Part shown: positions 16,592 through 24,088 of the stretch, in pieces
Numbering within the stretch: position 1 is the stretch's first letter
Layout of the letters: each line of letters begins with the position of its first letter
Assembly (NCBI GenBank): GCA_963813975.1
Contig: CAWFAP010000005.1
Location: 1 to 64,000 of the forward strand
DNA from: RYN-230 sp963813975
GTDB taxonomy: Bacteria; Actinomycetota; Actinomycetes; Streptosporangiales; Streptosporangiaceae
Direction: 5' to 3'
DNA: 64,000 nt
Made by a program: the position numbers and the translations under genes
The notes under the pieces: generated by a model
Database searches by the model: none
The model's input: the letters and a program-made list of their open reading frames with translations, nothing else
Told to the model about the DNA's origin: nothing

Positions 16592-17797
16592 TCAGCCGCA
16601 GGACAATCCGGGACCGGACGGGTTGCCGTGGTCCAGGTTCTGCCCGGTCTCGAGCACCCGGTTGCCGCGGCGCAGCCAGCCGTCGGTCGGGCCCCCGTCA
16701 TAGGGTGACCACCCTGGACGGCTGAACCACACGCCGAACTGGCCGACACAGCCGGCGGCATAGGTGCTGAAGACGTTGCCCGTGAACCTGATGGCGCTGA
16801 CGGAGTAGCCGCCCACGGCCCGCGGGTCACCGGGCGCGCCGTCCCCCGGTGAGTAGTCTTCCGCGTAGATCGCAAAGCCGCCGCCGGTGATCAGGTTGTG
16901 CCTGACGCTGATGCCGCGGGAATCTCTCAGCGAGTCCCAGAGCGCGATGGCGCTGTCCGCGCCCGCAGTCATCTGGTACGTGTTGTGCTGGATGAGCCCG
17001 GCGCTGGCGCCTTCAGTCTGATAGCCGTCCGCATGACCATTGGAAGTCTTGCCCGTGAAATCGTGAAAATAGCTGTCGCGGATGACGAAGTGATCGCCCG
17101 TGGTCTGCGAGTAACCATGGTCAGCCCAGCTGAATATCCCGTCGTTGCTGCCATAGCAGTTCACCGCCCGGACCACCAGGCTGGTGCCCTGATGCCAGAC
17201 GCAGGCGTGCACGCCCTGATCGCCGTTGATCGTCACATGGTCGATGACCGCGCTGGCGCCGTCTTCCACCTTGATATCCGCGGTCCCGTTGGCCGCCTCA
17301 CCCGTCTTGCCGCTGTTCGCCACGATGACGCTGTTCCTGACCGTGACGTTCTGGGCCTCGATGTCAAGCAGGCCCTGGATGTGCTGGCAGCTGATCACGG
17401 TATTGGCCGTGGTGACCCGGATGGTCCGGGTCAGCCGGCCGGCGTTGGCCACGAGCCGGTGCCCCGGGCATTGCGACCGCTCCGGTCCCGTGTTGCCCGG
17501 CCCCGGCCAGCCGCAGCTCGCCAGGTGCGCCCAGAGCCTGGCGCCGCCGCGCCGGCAGTAGGCGGGCCGCGGCGCACTTGAGCCGGCGCCTGATGGCGCC
17601 GGCGTAGCGGAGGACGGGGTGCTGCCGGGAGAGGAAGCGGGCCCGGGCGGGACTGTCACCGCCGGGCTGGCCTGGGCTGACGTCGCCGCGGGTGCGGGCT
17701 TGGAACAGGCCGCCAGCAGCGCGGCCGTGACGATGCCGGCGACCAGCAGGGCGGTGCCCCGGCCGGCCCGGCACCCCCGCGCGGGGCGCGTGCCCAT
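16592..17797 (-). CDS. Secreted right-handed beta-helix lipoprotein 1
   Basis: An N-terminal basic and hydrophobic stretch ends in the lipobox LLAAC, so export and lipid anchoring are likely. A Ser/Pro/Ala-rich linker follows, then about 290 residues of parallel beta-helix repeats: NTVISCQHIQGLLDIEAQ, NVTVRNSVIVANSG, DIKVEDGASAVIDHVTINGD, HFVIRDSYFHDF, GLIQHNTYQM, ISVRHNLITGGGFAIYAE, AIRFTGNVFSTYAAGC. Such folds occur in polysaccharide lyases, glycosidases, epimerases and phage-type tail proteins; no catalytic set is assigned. The ATG at 17797 is chosen because it starts the signal sequence; the frame is open to a TTG at 17908. The second beta-helix gene at 18604 shares layout and probably role: trimming or binding of the glycan made by this cluster. 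Confidence 0.75.
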   Translation of the reverse strand: MGTRPARGCRAGRGTALLVAGIVTAALLAACSKPAPAATSAQASPAVTVPPGPASSPGSTPSSATPAPSGAGSSAPRPAYCRRGGARLWAHLASCGWPGPGNTGPERSQCPGHRLVANAGRLTRTIRVTTANTVISCQHIQGLLDIEAQNVTVRNSVIVANSGKTGEAANGTADIKVEDGASAVIDHVTINGDQGVHACVWHQGTSLVVRAVNCYGSNDGIFSWADHGYSQTTGDHFVIRDSYFHDFTGKTSNGHADGYQTEGASAGLIQHNTYQMTAGADSAIALWDSLRDSRGISVRHNLITGGGFAIYAEDYSPGDGAPGDPRAVGGYSVSAIRFTGNVFSTYAAGCVGQFGVWFSRPGWSPYDGGPTDGWLRRGNRVLETGQNLDHGNPSGPGLSCG

Positions 17798-18014
17798 CCG
17801 CCCGCGCACTCGTCGTGCCCCCGGCAGGCGATGGTGCTGGGCTGCAGTGATGAGAGGCCCTCCTCGGCCATCCGCGACGCACCGCGCGCCCGGCTTGAGA
17901 GGGGACAATACCGGCAGGCCGGGCTAATTGGGAGGTCAATGGAGGTAAACCTCTGAGTCTCCTCAGACGTCACTCCAGTGTTCTCTGGATGAACCGCAGT
18001 CAGCGAGGGGAAAT

Positions 18015-18614
18015 ATGGAGTCGGAAAAGGATCCTGACGCTGGCCCGAAGTCTATGCCGGCCATCCTGATGTACCACTCCATCTCTGCGTACCAGGAAGA
18101 TCCATACGATATAACGGTCCGTCCGGAGCGGTTCGATCAGCAGATGCGCTGGCTGCGCCGTGCGGGCCGGAAGGGCACTTCTGTGGGGCACCTTCTGGAG
18201 GCCCGGCGCCGTGCTTCCGCGAACGGCCTCGTGGGCCTCTCCTTCGACGACGGGTACGCGGATTTCCTCGAATACGCGCTGCCCGTACTGCAGCGTTACG
18301 GGTTCGGCGCCACCATGTTCGTGCCTGCCTGCCGGCCGGCTCGGCGGCGGGAACGACTGGGATCCGGAGGGGCCGCGCAAGGCGGTGATGGCGGCGGCCC
18401 AGTTGCGCCAGATAGCGGAGGCCGGAATCGAAGTCGGCTCGCCACGCACACCGTCGACTGCGTCCGCGGCCGCGCTCGCCGAGCATGCTACCTGCGGGTG
18501 CTGGCCCATGTGGTGGGCCAGGTGCAGGGCAGCCGGGACGTTGGCGTGCTGCACATCCGCCGCGAGGACTCCCCGCGCGGAGCGCGCATCCTGCCCGGCG
18601 TGATTACGGATTGA
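18015..18614 (+). pseudogene. Chimeric remnant: deacetylase N-terminus joined to a GT2 C-terminus
   Basis: The start (GAGGGGA before ATG) and first 105 residues are a NodB-type polysaccharide deacetylase: ILMYHSIS, RFDQQMRWLRRAG, GLVGLSFDDGYADFLEYALPVLQRYGFGATMFVPA. Near 18333 a duplicated TGCC shifts the frame; reading the other frame gives the expected GRLGGGNDWDPEGPRKAV and QIAEAGIEVGS. At about 18435 the deacetylase match ends, and in the first frame the text becomes HTVDCVRGRARRACYLRVLAHVVGQVQGSRDVGVLHIRR (18438-18560), nearly the C-terminus of the GT2 encoded at 29279-30313 (HAVNCLRGSGRRGSYLRILAHVTGQLEGS...). So a deletion fused two former genes and the deacetylase active site is incomplete. 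Not functional. Confidence 0.75.
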
Positions 18615-19761
18615 CCGGGCGGCCAGCGTGGCGGCCGTTGGCCCACACGTTCTTGCGCCACACGTCACCGTTACCGTAATGCCAGTGCGTGGCCGCGTTC
18701 AGCCCGTAGTACCCGCACCCGGGGAAGAACTCGGTGCTGAAGAAGTTGCCGGTGATCACGATGTCCTTTGAGCCGGTGACGCCGCCCGGGTAAAGGCAGT
18801 ACGCCCCGCCGGCCAGCCAGTTGTCCTGGATCGTCGCGTGGGTGACCGGGGCCGAGTCGTAGGCGAGCATCAGGGAACTCGATCCCCCGGCCCGGGGCGG
18901 CATCCAGTTGAGGAACGTGTTGTGCACGACCCGGATGCCGGAGCCGCCCGAGTCGATCAGCGCGTTCGTGTGCTGGTACGACTTCGATCCGATCGGGATA
19001 TAGGACTGGAGGCTGTGCACGTAATTGTCGTGGAAGTAGCCCTCACCCGAGGTGATGCCCTCACCGAAACCGTAGATATTGTTGTGCGCGACTTCCATCT
19101 GGCCGCCGTCATCAGAAATGCCGTAGTCCTCGCCGCCGTGATCGAGGCCCTTGCCTCGCACGCCGATGATCGTGCAATTGAATACCTTCAGGCCCGAGTG
19201 GCCGTTGCGCTGATTGATCCCGAACCAGTTCCTGGTCGTGATCCGGCAATTCTTGATCGTGACGTTGTTGGCGTAGACGTCGATACTTCCGGTCAGGTTT
19301 ATCCCGCTGATCACCGCGCCGTTGGTCCGGATCTCGGTGGAATAGGAACTGCCCATCCCGGTCGGGCCGGGTGACGTGACGTTCTTCAGGCTGGTCGTCC
19401 CCGCGGAGGCCCAGCCGGTGTTCCGGGCGGTCGGGAAGCCGCACGACGCGTACGTCGCCTTGGCGGACGGGCAGGGTGCCTGCGGGACCGAGCTGGGTGA
19501 CGACGCCGGTGCCGACGGCGTGGGCGTGGCCGACGCGCCGGCCGCGGCCGGACTCCCGCCCGCCGCTGACCCGCTGGCCGATGCGGACGCCGCGGGGGCC
19601 GCGCCCGTCGCCGCCGTCGGCTGCGCGCGGGGCGAGGGGCTCGAGCATCCCGCCGCCGTGATCGCGGCGGCGGCCACCATACCGAGCAGCATGGTTACCC
19701 GCCCCCAGCGGGAGCGGCCCGGCCCGGGCGCCGCCGCCCGGGATATCGTCGGTCCAGTCAT
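18604..19761 (-). CDS. Secreted right-handed beta-helix lipoprotein 2
   Basis: A 385-residue protein with an N-terminal signal (residues 20-39, lipobox ITAAGC), a Ser/Ala/Pro linker to about residue 95, and beta-helix repeats to the end: AVISGINLTGSIDVYANNV, TIKNCRITTRNWFGINQ, LKVFNCTIIGVRGKGLDHGG, MEVAHNNIYGFGEGITSG, GIRVVHNTFLNWMPP, HATIQDNWLAGGAYCLYPGG, DIVITGNFFSTEFFPGCGYYG. It resembles lipoprotein 1 in plan but not closely in sequence. Its ATG overlaps the wzy-like stop by one base (TGATG), so it is co-translated with the polymerase, which supports an extracellular role on the same polymer. Confidence 0.78.
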   Translation of the reverse strand: MTGPTISRAAAPGPGRSRWGRVTMLLGMVAAAAITAAGCSSPSPRAQPTAATGAAPAASASASGSAAGGSPAAAGASATPTPSAPASSPSSVPQAPCPSAKATYASCGFPTARNTGWASAGTTSLKNVTSPGPTGMGSSYSTEIRTNGAVISGINLTGSIDVYANNVTIKNCRITTRNWFGINQRNGHSGLKVFNCTIIGVRGKGLDHGGEDYGISDDGGQMEVAHNNIYGFGEGITSGEGYFHDNYVHSLQSYIPIGSKSYQHTNALIDSGGSGIRVVHNTFLNWMPPRAGGSSSLMLAYDSAPVTHATIQDNWLAGGAYCLYPGGVTGSKDIVITGNFFSTEFFPGCGYYGLNAATHWHYGNGDVWRKNVWANGRHAGRPVNP

Positions 19762-21545
19762 CAGCTATCCCCCTCCCGCGCCGGGTAGTCAGCGCGCCGC
19801 CGATCCCATCCACGGAGCGTCTCGCCGCCGCCTGGGCCGAAAAACGGGTGTGGCAGCGCCGGCGGCCGGGTCTGGCTGTCGGCGCCCGGGCTCACCGCCC
19901 CGGTGCTGTCCCGACCGGAACTCACCGCTCCGGCGCTGTCCGGGCCCGGACTCACCGCTCCGGTGCTGCCGGAACCGGACCCGGCCCGGGCCTGGGCCTG
20001 GGCCTGGGCCGTCATCGGGCCGGGAACCTGGCCCTGGGCCTGGGCCCTCATCCGGCCGGGAGCCGGGACCTGGGCCCGGCCCGTCGTCAGGCCGCGAGCC
20101 GGGCCGTTGGCCTGGGCCCTCATCAGGCCGAGATAGGCGCCCGCGCATCCGATGATGAGGAAGAGCAGCCCGCTGAACATGGGGAACGTGAGCGCGTCGA
20201 AGGTCGCGCTGCTCACCACGGCCACCATGATCGAGGCGATCAGGGCCTGCCCCAGTTCCCGCTGCCGCTGATCGGCGGTCAGCCGCCGCCCGGCCGCCGC
20301 GCAGTGGATCCCGGCGAAGTACACGATCAGCAGCGAGAGCACGCCCACGATCCCGAACTCGACCAGGCCGAGGAGGTACGTGTTGTCCGTGTAGCGGTAC
20401 AGCTCAGGGAGGAAGGTGCTGAAGCCCCGGCCGAACAGCGGCCGCTCCGCGATGTACCTGAACGCGGCGGAGTAGTCAGCGGTGCGGGTCGAGATGCTCA
20501 CATCCGAGTTGGAGCTGCCGCTCAGGCCGCCGAAATACTCCAGGAAGGTGCCGATCAGGCCCGGTGCGACCACTTTGAGCGAGGCGATCCCGATCAGGAG
20601 CACGACCCACGCGGGCTTGCGGCGCGGCGGCGGCCAGGTCGGGATGATCCACAGCAGGGCTATCGCGAGCCCGACGATGCCCGAGCGGGACAGGGACATC
20701 GGGATGGCAAAGAACAGCAGCAGGACCGGGGCCCACTTGCGGAACCTGCCGATGCGGGCCGGGTCGAACGCCTGCTGCAGGGCGAAGGGCAGCAGCATGG
20801 CCATGACCACGCCGAACTCGATGGGCTGGGTGGCTGTGCTGGACGGCCGGTTGAAGCCGTTGCGGGACAGCAGCGTGTTGACGTTGACGGCGGGGCTCAG
20901 TCCCGGGATGTGGATGTAGTTGGTGATGTTGAGCCCGGTGTAGAACTCGGCGATCCCGATCGCCGCGACCACGCTGCCGAGCACGACGGCCCGGCGCAGC
21001 AGCGTGTCGAGCCGCTCGTAGCTGACGATGGTCTGGCTCGCCACCACGACCAGGGCGGCAAAGGCCAGGATCAGGATCAGCCCGCGGTCCGCGCTCAGGA
21101 TCTCCAGCTCGGTGATGCTCCGGGTCATCGCCGCGATAAAGCTCGCCAGCACCGCCAGCGCGAAGGTGAACATCGAGATCCGGACCGGCCGGCCAGCGCC
21201 GGAGGGCACGATCCGGCCGACGATCCAGGACACGACATACCACAGCAGGATGCCCAGTGCGACGATGTTCGCGGGCGTGCCCACCCCGCCCATCGGGGCG
21301 AAGACGAGGTTGGACGGGATGAGCAGGAGCAGCACCAGGTAGGCCGTGAACAGGGTGACGGAGCTGAATCCGGGCTTGCTGTGCTGGGGCAGCCGTTTGG
21401 CCCGCGCTGGCTGGCCTGGTGGTGGCGGGCCTGGTGCTGGCTGGCCCGGTGCCGGCCGCCCGCCACGGGGAACGCTCTCCGGCGCCCGGGCGGCTGGCGG
21501 GGACACCGCCGCCCCGGGGCCGGAGGCGGTCGTCACGTCGCTCAT
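19761..21545 (-). CDS. O-antigen ligase / Wzy-type polymerase family membrane protein
   Basis: A 594-residue multi-pass protein with about 11-12 predicted membrane segments between residues 60 and 485, e.g. SVTLFTAYLVLLLLIPSNLVF, ILLWYVVSWIVGRIV, VLASFIAAMT, LILAFAALVVVASQ, AVVLGSVVAAIGIAEFY, VVMAMLLPFALQQ. The large outer loop before the last segments contains ADYSAAFRYIAERPLFGRGFSTFLPELYRYTDNTYL, the Wzy_C/ligase hallmark with RGFS and DNTYL. Role: polymerising or ligating lipid-linked repeat units on the outer membrane face. Both ends are unusual: a 50-residue Pro/Gly-rich head and a roughly 100-residue tail of Gly/Ser/Gln repeats (three 30-bp units). It overlaps the wzz-like gene by four bases (ATGA). 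Confidence 0.85.
   Translation of the reverse strand: MSDVTTASGPGAAVSPPAARAPESVPRGGRPAPGQPAPGPPPPGQPARAKRLPQHSKPGFSSVTLFTAYLVLLLLIPSNLVFAPMGGVGTPANIVALGILLWYVVSWIVGRIVPSGAGRPVRISMFTFALAVLASFIAAMTRSITELEILSADRGLILILAFAALVVVASQTIVSYERLDTLLRRAVVLGSVVAAIGIAEFYTGLNITNYIHIPGLSPAVNVNTLLSRNGFNRPSSTATQPIEFGVVMAMLLPFALQQAFDPARIGRFRKWAPVLLLFFAIPMSLSRSGIVGLAIALLWIIPTWPPPRRKPAWVVLLIGIASLKVVAPGLIGTFLEYFGGLSGSSNSDVSISTRTADYSAAFRYIAERPLFGRGFSTFLPELYRYTDNTYLLGLVEFGIVGVLSLLIVYFAGIHCAAAGRRLTADQRQRELGQALIASIMVAVVSSATFDALTFPMFSGLLFLIIGCAGAYLGLMRAQANGPARGLTTGRAQVPAPGRMRAQAQGQVPGPMTAQAQAQARAGSGSGSTGAVSPGPDSAGAVSSGRDSTGAVSPGADSQTRPPALPHPFFGPGGGETLRGWDRRRADYPAREGDS
19891..19980. repeat. Three 30-bp tandem repeats in the wzy-like 3' end
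   Basis: Units start at 19891, 19921 and 19951 (each CTCACCGCTCCGGTGCTGTC plus ten bases on the plus strand) and encode ten-residue repeats of the type DSTGAVSPGP on the minus strand. A second GC-rich repetitive block, CCTGGGCCTGGGCC-like, continues to about 20130. Confidence 0.8.
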
Positions 21546-22297
21546 CGCACCCGGGTGGGCGACGCTGCGTCCTCGGTCCGCCAGTAGGGGTCGGCACTGA
21601 CCATCTCGTCGTCCCGGCGCAGGCCGCTGTCGGCGGCGCTCCCGGGGCCGGCGTCCTGCTGCTCAGCAACCGCGCGCCGCCTCCCGGCCCGCCGCTTGCG
21701 CACGTTGTCGACGATGGCGATGACGATGAGGGTGCCCACGAAGAAGAGGACGAAGACCCCGGCCACCACTTCGAGCTTGGTCTTGAGCACCTTCGAGGGA
21801 GTGCTCGGCGGCACGATCACCTGGGTGGTGAGGGTGGCCTTCGGCGGCGTGGGAATGGCCGTTTCCTGCTGCAACTGCGTCAGCCGCTGCTCGGTGAACC
21901 GGATCACGATCGGCAATTGCTGGGTGACCAGCGCGGGGACCTTGCCGGTGACCGTGATCTGCAGGAATGGCCCGGCGGCGAATTGAGGCACCGCGGCCGT
22001 GTAGGCATAGGTGACACCGAGCGCCCGCAATTGCTTGACCGCCTGGTCCGAGGCCACGTTACCGGCCAGTATGCTCGCCACCGGATCGAGGTTGGCGACC
22101 GCCAGGTAAGGGTTGCCGCCATTCCCGGCCGCATTCGCCATGCTTTTCGAGCCGATGAGGGTGATCTCGGCGGATGATTGGTACTTGCTGGGCCACGCTT
22201 TGTAAGCGCCAAGCGTTGCGCTCACCGTTAGCAACGCGCCGACTACGGCGATGATCCAGCGCCGCCGCAGTACGCGCAGCATTTCCCCGAAATCCAT
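21542..22297 (-). CDS. Wzz-like chain-length determinant (polysaccharide co-polymerase), no kinase domain
   Basis: 251 residues: an N-terminal membrane segment right after a basic start (LRRRWIIAVVGALLTVSATLGAY), a periplasm-side or outer domain with KYQSSAEITLIGS, LDPVASILAGNVASD and a helix LPIVIRFTEQRLTQLQQETA, and a second segment VVAGVFVLFFVGTLIVIAIV near 180-200. The cytoplasmic tail is basic and ends without a Walker motif, so a BY-kinase is lacking. Controls polymer length with Wzy. AAGGATGGA precedes the ATG. It is the first gene of a minus-strand operon wzz-wzy-beta-helix. Confidence 0.8.
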   Translation of the reverse strand: MDFGEMLRVLRRRWIIAVVGALLTVSATLGAYKAWPSKYQSSAEITLIGSKSMANAAGNGGNPYLAVANLDPVASILAGNVASDQAVKQLRALGVTYAYTAAVPQFAAGPFLQITVTGKVPALVTQQLPIVIRFTEQRLTQLQQETAIPTPPKATLTTQVIVPPSTPSKVLKTKLEVVAGVFVLFFVGTLIVIAIVDNVRKRRAGRRRAVAEQQDAGPGSAADSGLRRDDEMVSADPYWRTEDAASPTRVR

Positions 22298-22520
22298 GTT
22301 CCATCCTTCGGCAAACTGGCATCTCAGCTATGGCCAGACGTCTTCCCCCCGCCACCGCTGCGGGGGGGGCGCGGGCAGGTAGTGCACGACTATAGTGCAA
22401 ATAGGAAAATTAGGCAGGACATCCACGGATCTGAGGTCGAAGTTATATAGTCGAGGCACATCTGGCGAAGTGGCGGGGCTAGCGTCGCGGCCCGGTGCCA
22501 TCAGTTACGGGAGTGATGTC
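22298..22520. promoter_or_regulatory. Divergent promoter region between two wzz-like genes
   Basis: Contains the palindrome AGACGTCT (22336-22343) followed directly by an 8-bp GC hairpin (CCCCCCGC 22345-22352 with GCGGGGGG 22360-22367), an inverted repeat TGCAC-N7-GTGCA (22383-22399) over a TATAGT box (22391-22396), and a second TATAGT at 22446-22451. No good -35 is visible. The same AGACGTCTTCC followed by a hairpin occurs at 34151 before the priming transferase gene. Confidence 0.45.
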
Positions 22521-23153
22521 ATGACTGCCCAGGAATGGGTCGGCAAGCTGGGCCGCCGGTGGTATGTGCTCGTCGCGGTCCTGCTGTGCACGATGGGCGG
22601 GCTGTGGGCGGTGCATGGCCGGGCAATCACCTACCGCGGCTGCGAGCAGCTTTTCCTGAGCGCACCGCCCCTGCCGTGGAATCGCAACGTAATCACCGGG
22701 CAGAATGCGTCGGCGGCCATGGTGGGGGGCATGGTCTCGGCCGAGATGAACTCGGAGCAGGTCCGCCACCAGCTCCAGGCCGCCGGGGTGAGCAACTACT
22801 ACAACGTGCTGATGACCAATACCGGCGACGTCAGGTTCCCTTCCTATAGCAGCCCCACGCTGCACATCTGCGCCAGTTCCACCAGCCCGCAGACCGTGCT
22901 GGCCACGACGGCCGCGGCCGGCCAGAAGTTCCGGTCAATCCTGCAGACCATGCAGGCCGCCCGGCAGGCTCCGCCGAAATCGCAGATCACGATCGTCAAT
23001 CTGGCCCAGGCCGTACCCCGGCCGATCATGGGGCGGCCGGGGCAGGCGTATTTCGGCATCGTTCTCATAGGAGTCCTCGCCGCGTTTACGCTGACGTTCT
23101 GGAGTGACCCTTTGCTCACCCGCTGGCGGCAGCGCAGGATCCGGGTGGCCTGA
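22521..23153 (+). CDS. Second Wzz-like membrane protein
   Basis: 210 residues with the co-polymerase plan: membrane segment at residues 12-32 (RRWYVLVAVLLCTMGGLWAV), an extracytoplasmic middle with ASAAMVGGMVSAEMNSEQVRHQLQAAGVSNYY, a Pro-rich stretch VPRPIMGRPG and a second membrane segment AYFGIVLIGVLAAFTLTFW ending ten to twenty residues from a basic C-terminus. No kinase domain. GGGAG precedes the ATG at 22521. It is divergent from the other wzz-like gene and stands alone on the plus strand. It may modulate chain length or anchor a partner; assignment rests on topology more than sequence. Confidence 0.65.
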   Translation: MTAQEWVGKLGRRWYVLVAVLLCTMGGLWAVHGRAITYRGCEQLFLSAPPLPWNRNVITGQNASAAMVGGMVSAEMNSEQVRHQLQAAGVSNYYNVLMTNTGDVRFPSYSSPTLHICASSTSPQTVLATTAAAGQKFRSILQTMQAARQAPPKSQITIVNLAQAVPRPIMGRPGQAYFGIVLIGVLAAFTLTFWSDPLLTRWRQRRIRVA

Positions 23154-23200
23154 GGTCGGCGAGCGGCTTCAGGCGCCGTTCAGGAAGCGTCGTTCGTGCC

Positions 23201-24049
23201 TCAATTCACCGTCGTCTCGAGCGACTCCCAGTCTGACCAGTAGGCATCCGGATTAACCAGGTAATTAACGGTCTGAACCGGAATATGCTGGATTCTCCGC
23301 CGATGCCAGTAACTGAGCCGGAATACCAGTTCCCAGTCCTCGGCCGGGGTCCCGCCCTTGGGCCGCCTGAGCCGGCTGAAATGGAGCCCCGGGAAGCGCC
23401 GGGCGACCACAGAGTTAACGTCCACCCAGCCGGCGGAGCGGAGCTTCCGCTTGTCGAATGGAGTGGACAGGACGTCCATCAGCTGACCATCGGGGAACGC
23501 CCGCCGCACGGCGGTGTAGACCAGATCCGGCGGCGGCCCGGCGTGATCGTCGTCAAGGGCCGCTAGTGCGGTTTCCAGATGGTTCGGTGCCCACTCGTTG
23601 TCGTCGTCGAGGAACGCCACGTATTCGGACCGGGTAAGCCGGGCGCCCATATTCCGGACCACGCCGGCGATGGCCGCGTTGGCGGAGAGCGAGACGCCGA
23701 ATACGCGGGGGTCATCGGGGAGACCGGGAAGACCGCCGGCATCGTCCACCACCATGATCACCTGATCGCGGACGGTCTGCGCCAGCGCCGACTGGATCGC
23801 CCGCTGGACGATTTCCGGGCGGCGGTACGTCGTGATCACCGTGGCCACCCGCGCGGCCGGGAGCTCACCGAGTTGCCGCGTCAGCCGGGCGACCTCGACA
23901 TCCTCGAACCGGTGCATGGCCCGGCCGGCCCGGCCGCGGACCACTTTGTTGCGGGCCTCGAACACGACGAGGCTGTTTCCCCGCATCACCGGGCCCAGCA
24001 CGAACCTGGCAGCGGACCGGGCTGAGCCGCGGGCCTGGCTGATCTGCAT
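23201..24049 (-). CDS. Family 2 glycosyltransferase
   Basis: GT-A fold transferase of 282 residues. VATVITTYRRPEIVQRAIQSALAQT (residues 69-93) is the nucleotide-sugar-binding start, followed by VMVVDDAGG, the metal-binding DDDN near 150 (VAFLDDDNEWAPNHLETAL) and a late acidic EDWELVFRLSYW that fits the catalytic-base region. A 65-residue N-terminal extension precedes the fold. GAAGGAG lies before the ATG. Downstream end of the minus-strand glycan operon; 39 bases after the flippase-like gene. Sugar specificity unknown. Confidence 0.85.
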   Translation of the reverse strand: MQISQARGSARSAARFVLGPVMRGNSLVVFEARNKVVRGRAGRAMHRFEDVEVARLTRQLGELPAARVATVITTYRRPEIVQRAIQSALAQTVRDQVIMVVDDAGGLPGLPDDPRVFGVSLSANAAIAGVVRNMGARLTRSEYVAFLDDDNEWAPNHLETALAALDDDHAGPPPDLVYTAVRRAFPDGQLMDVLSTPFDKRKLRSAGWVDVNSVVARRFPGLHFSRLRRPKGGTPAEDWELVFRLSYWHRRRIQHIPVQTVNYLVNPDAYWSDWESLETTVN

Positions 24050-24088
24050 GCTGCTCCTTCACTCTCGTTATCCGGGAACGGACGGTCC

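Noticed and set aside
17965..17971. AGACGTC as a third member of the shared promoter motif
   Set aside because: Only seven of the eleven bases match and no GC hairpin follows, although a small TCTGAG/CTCAGA repeat is nearby; too weak to count.
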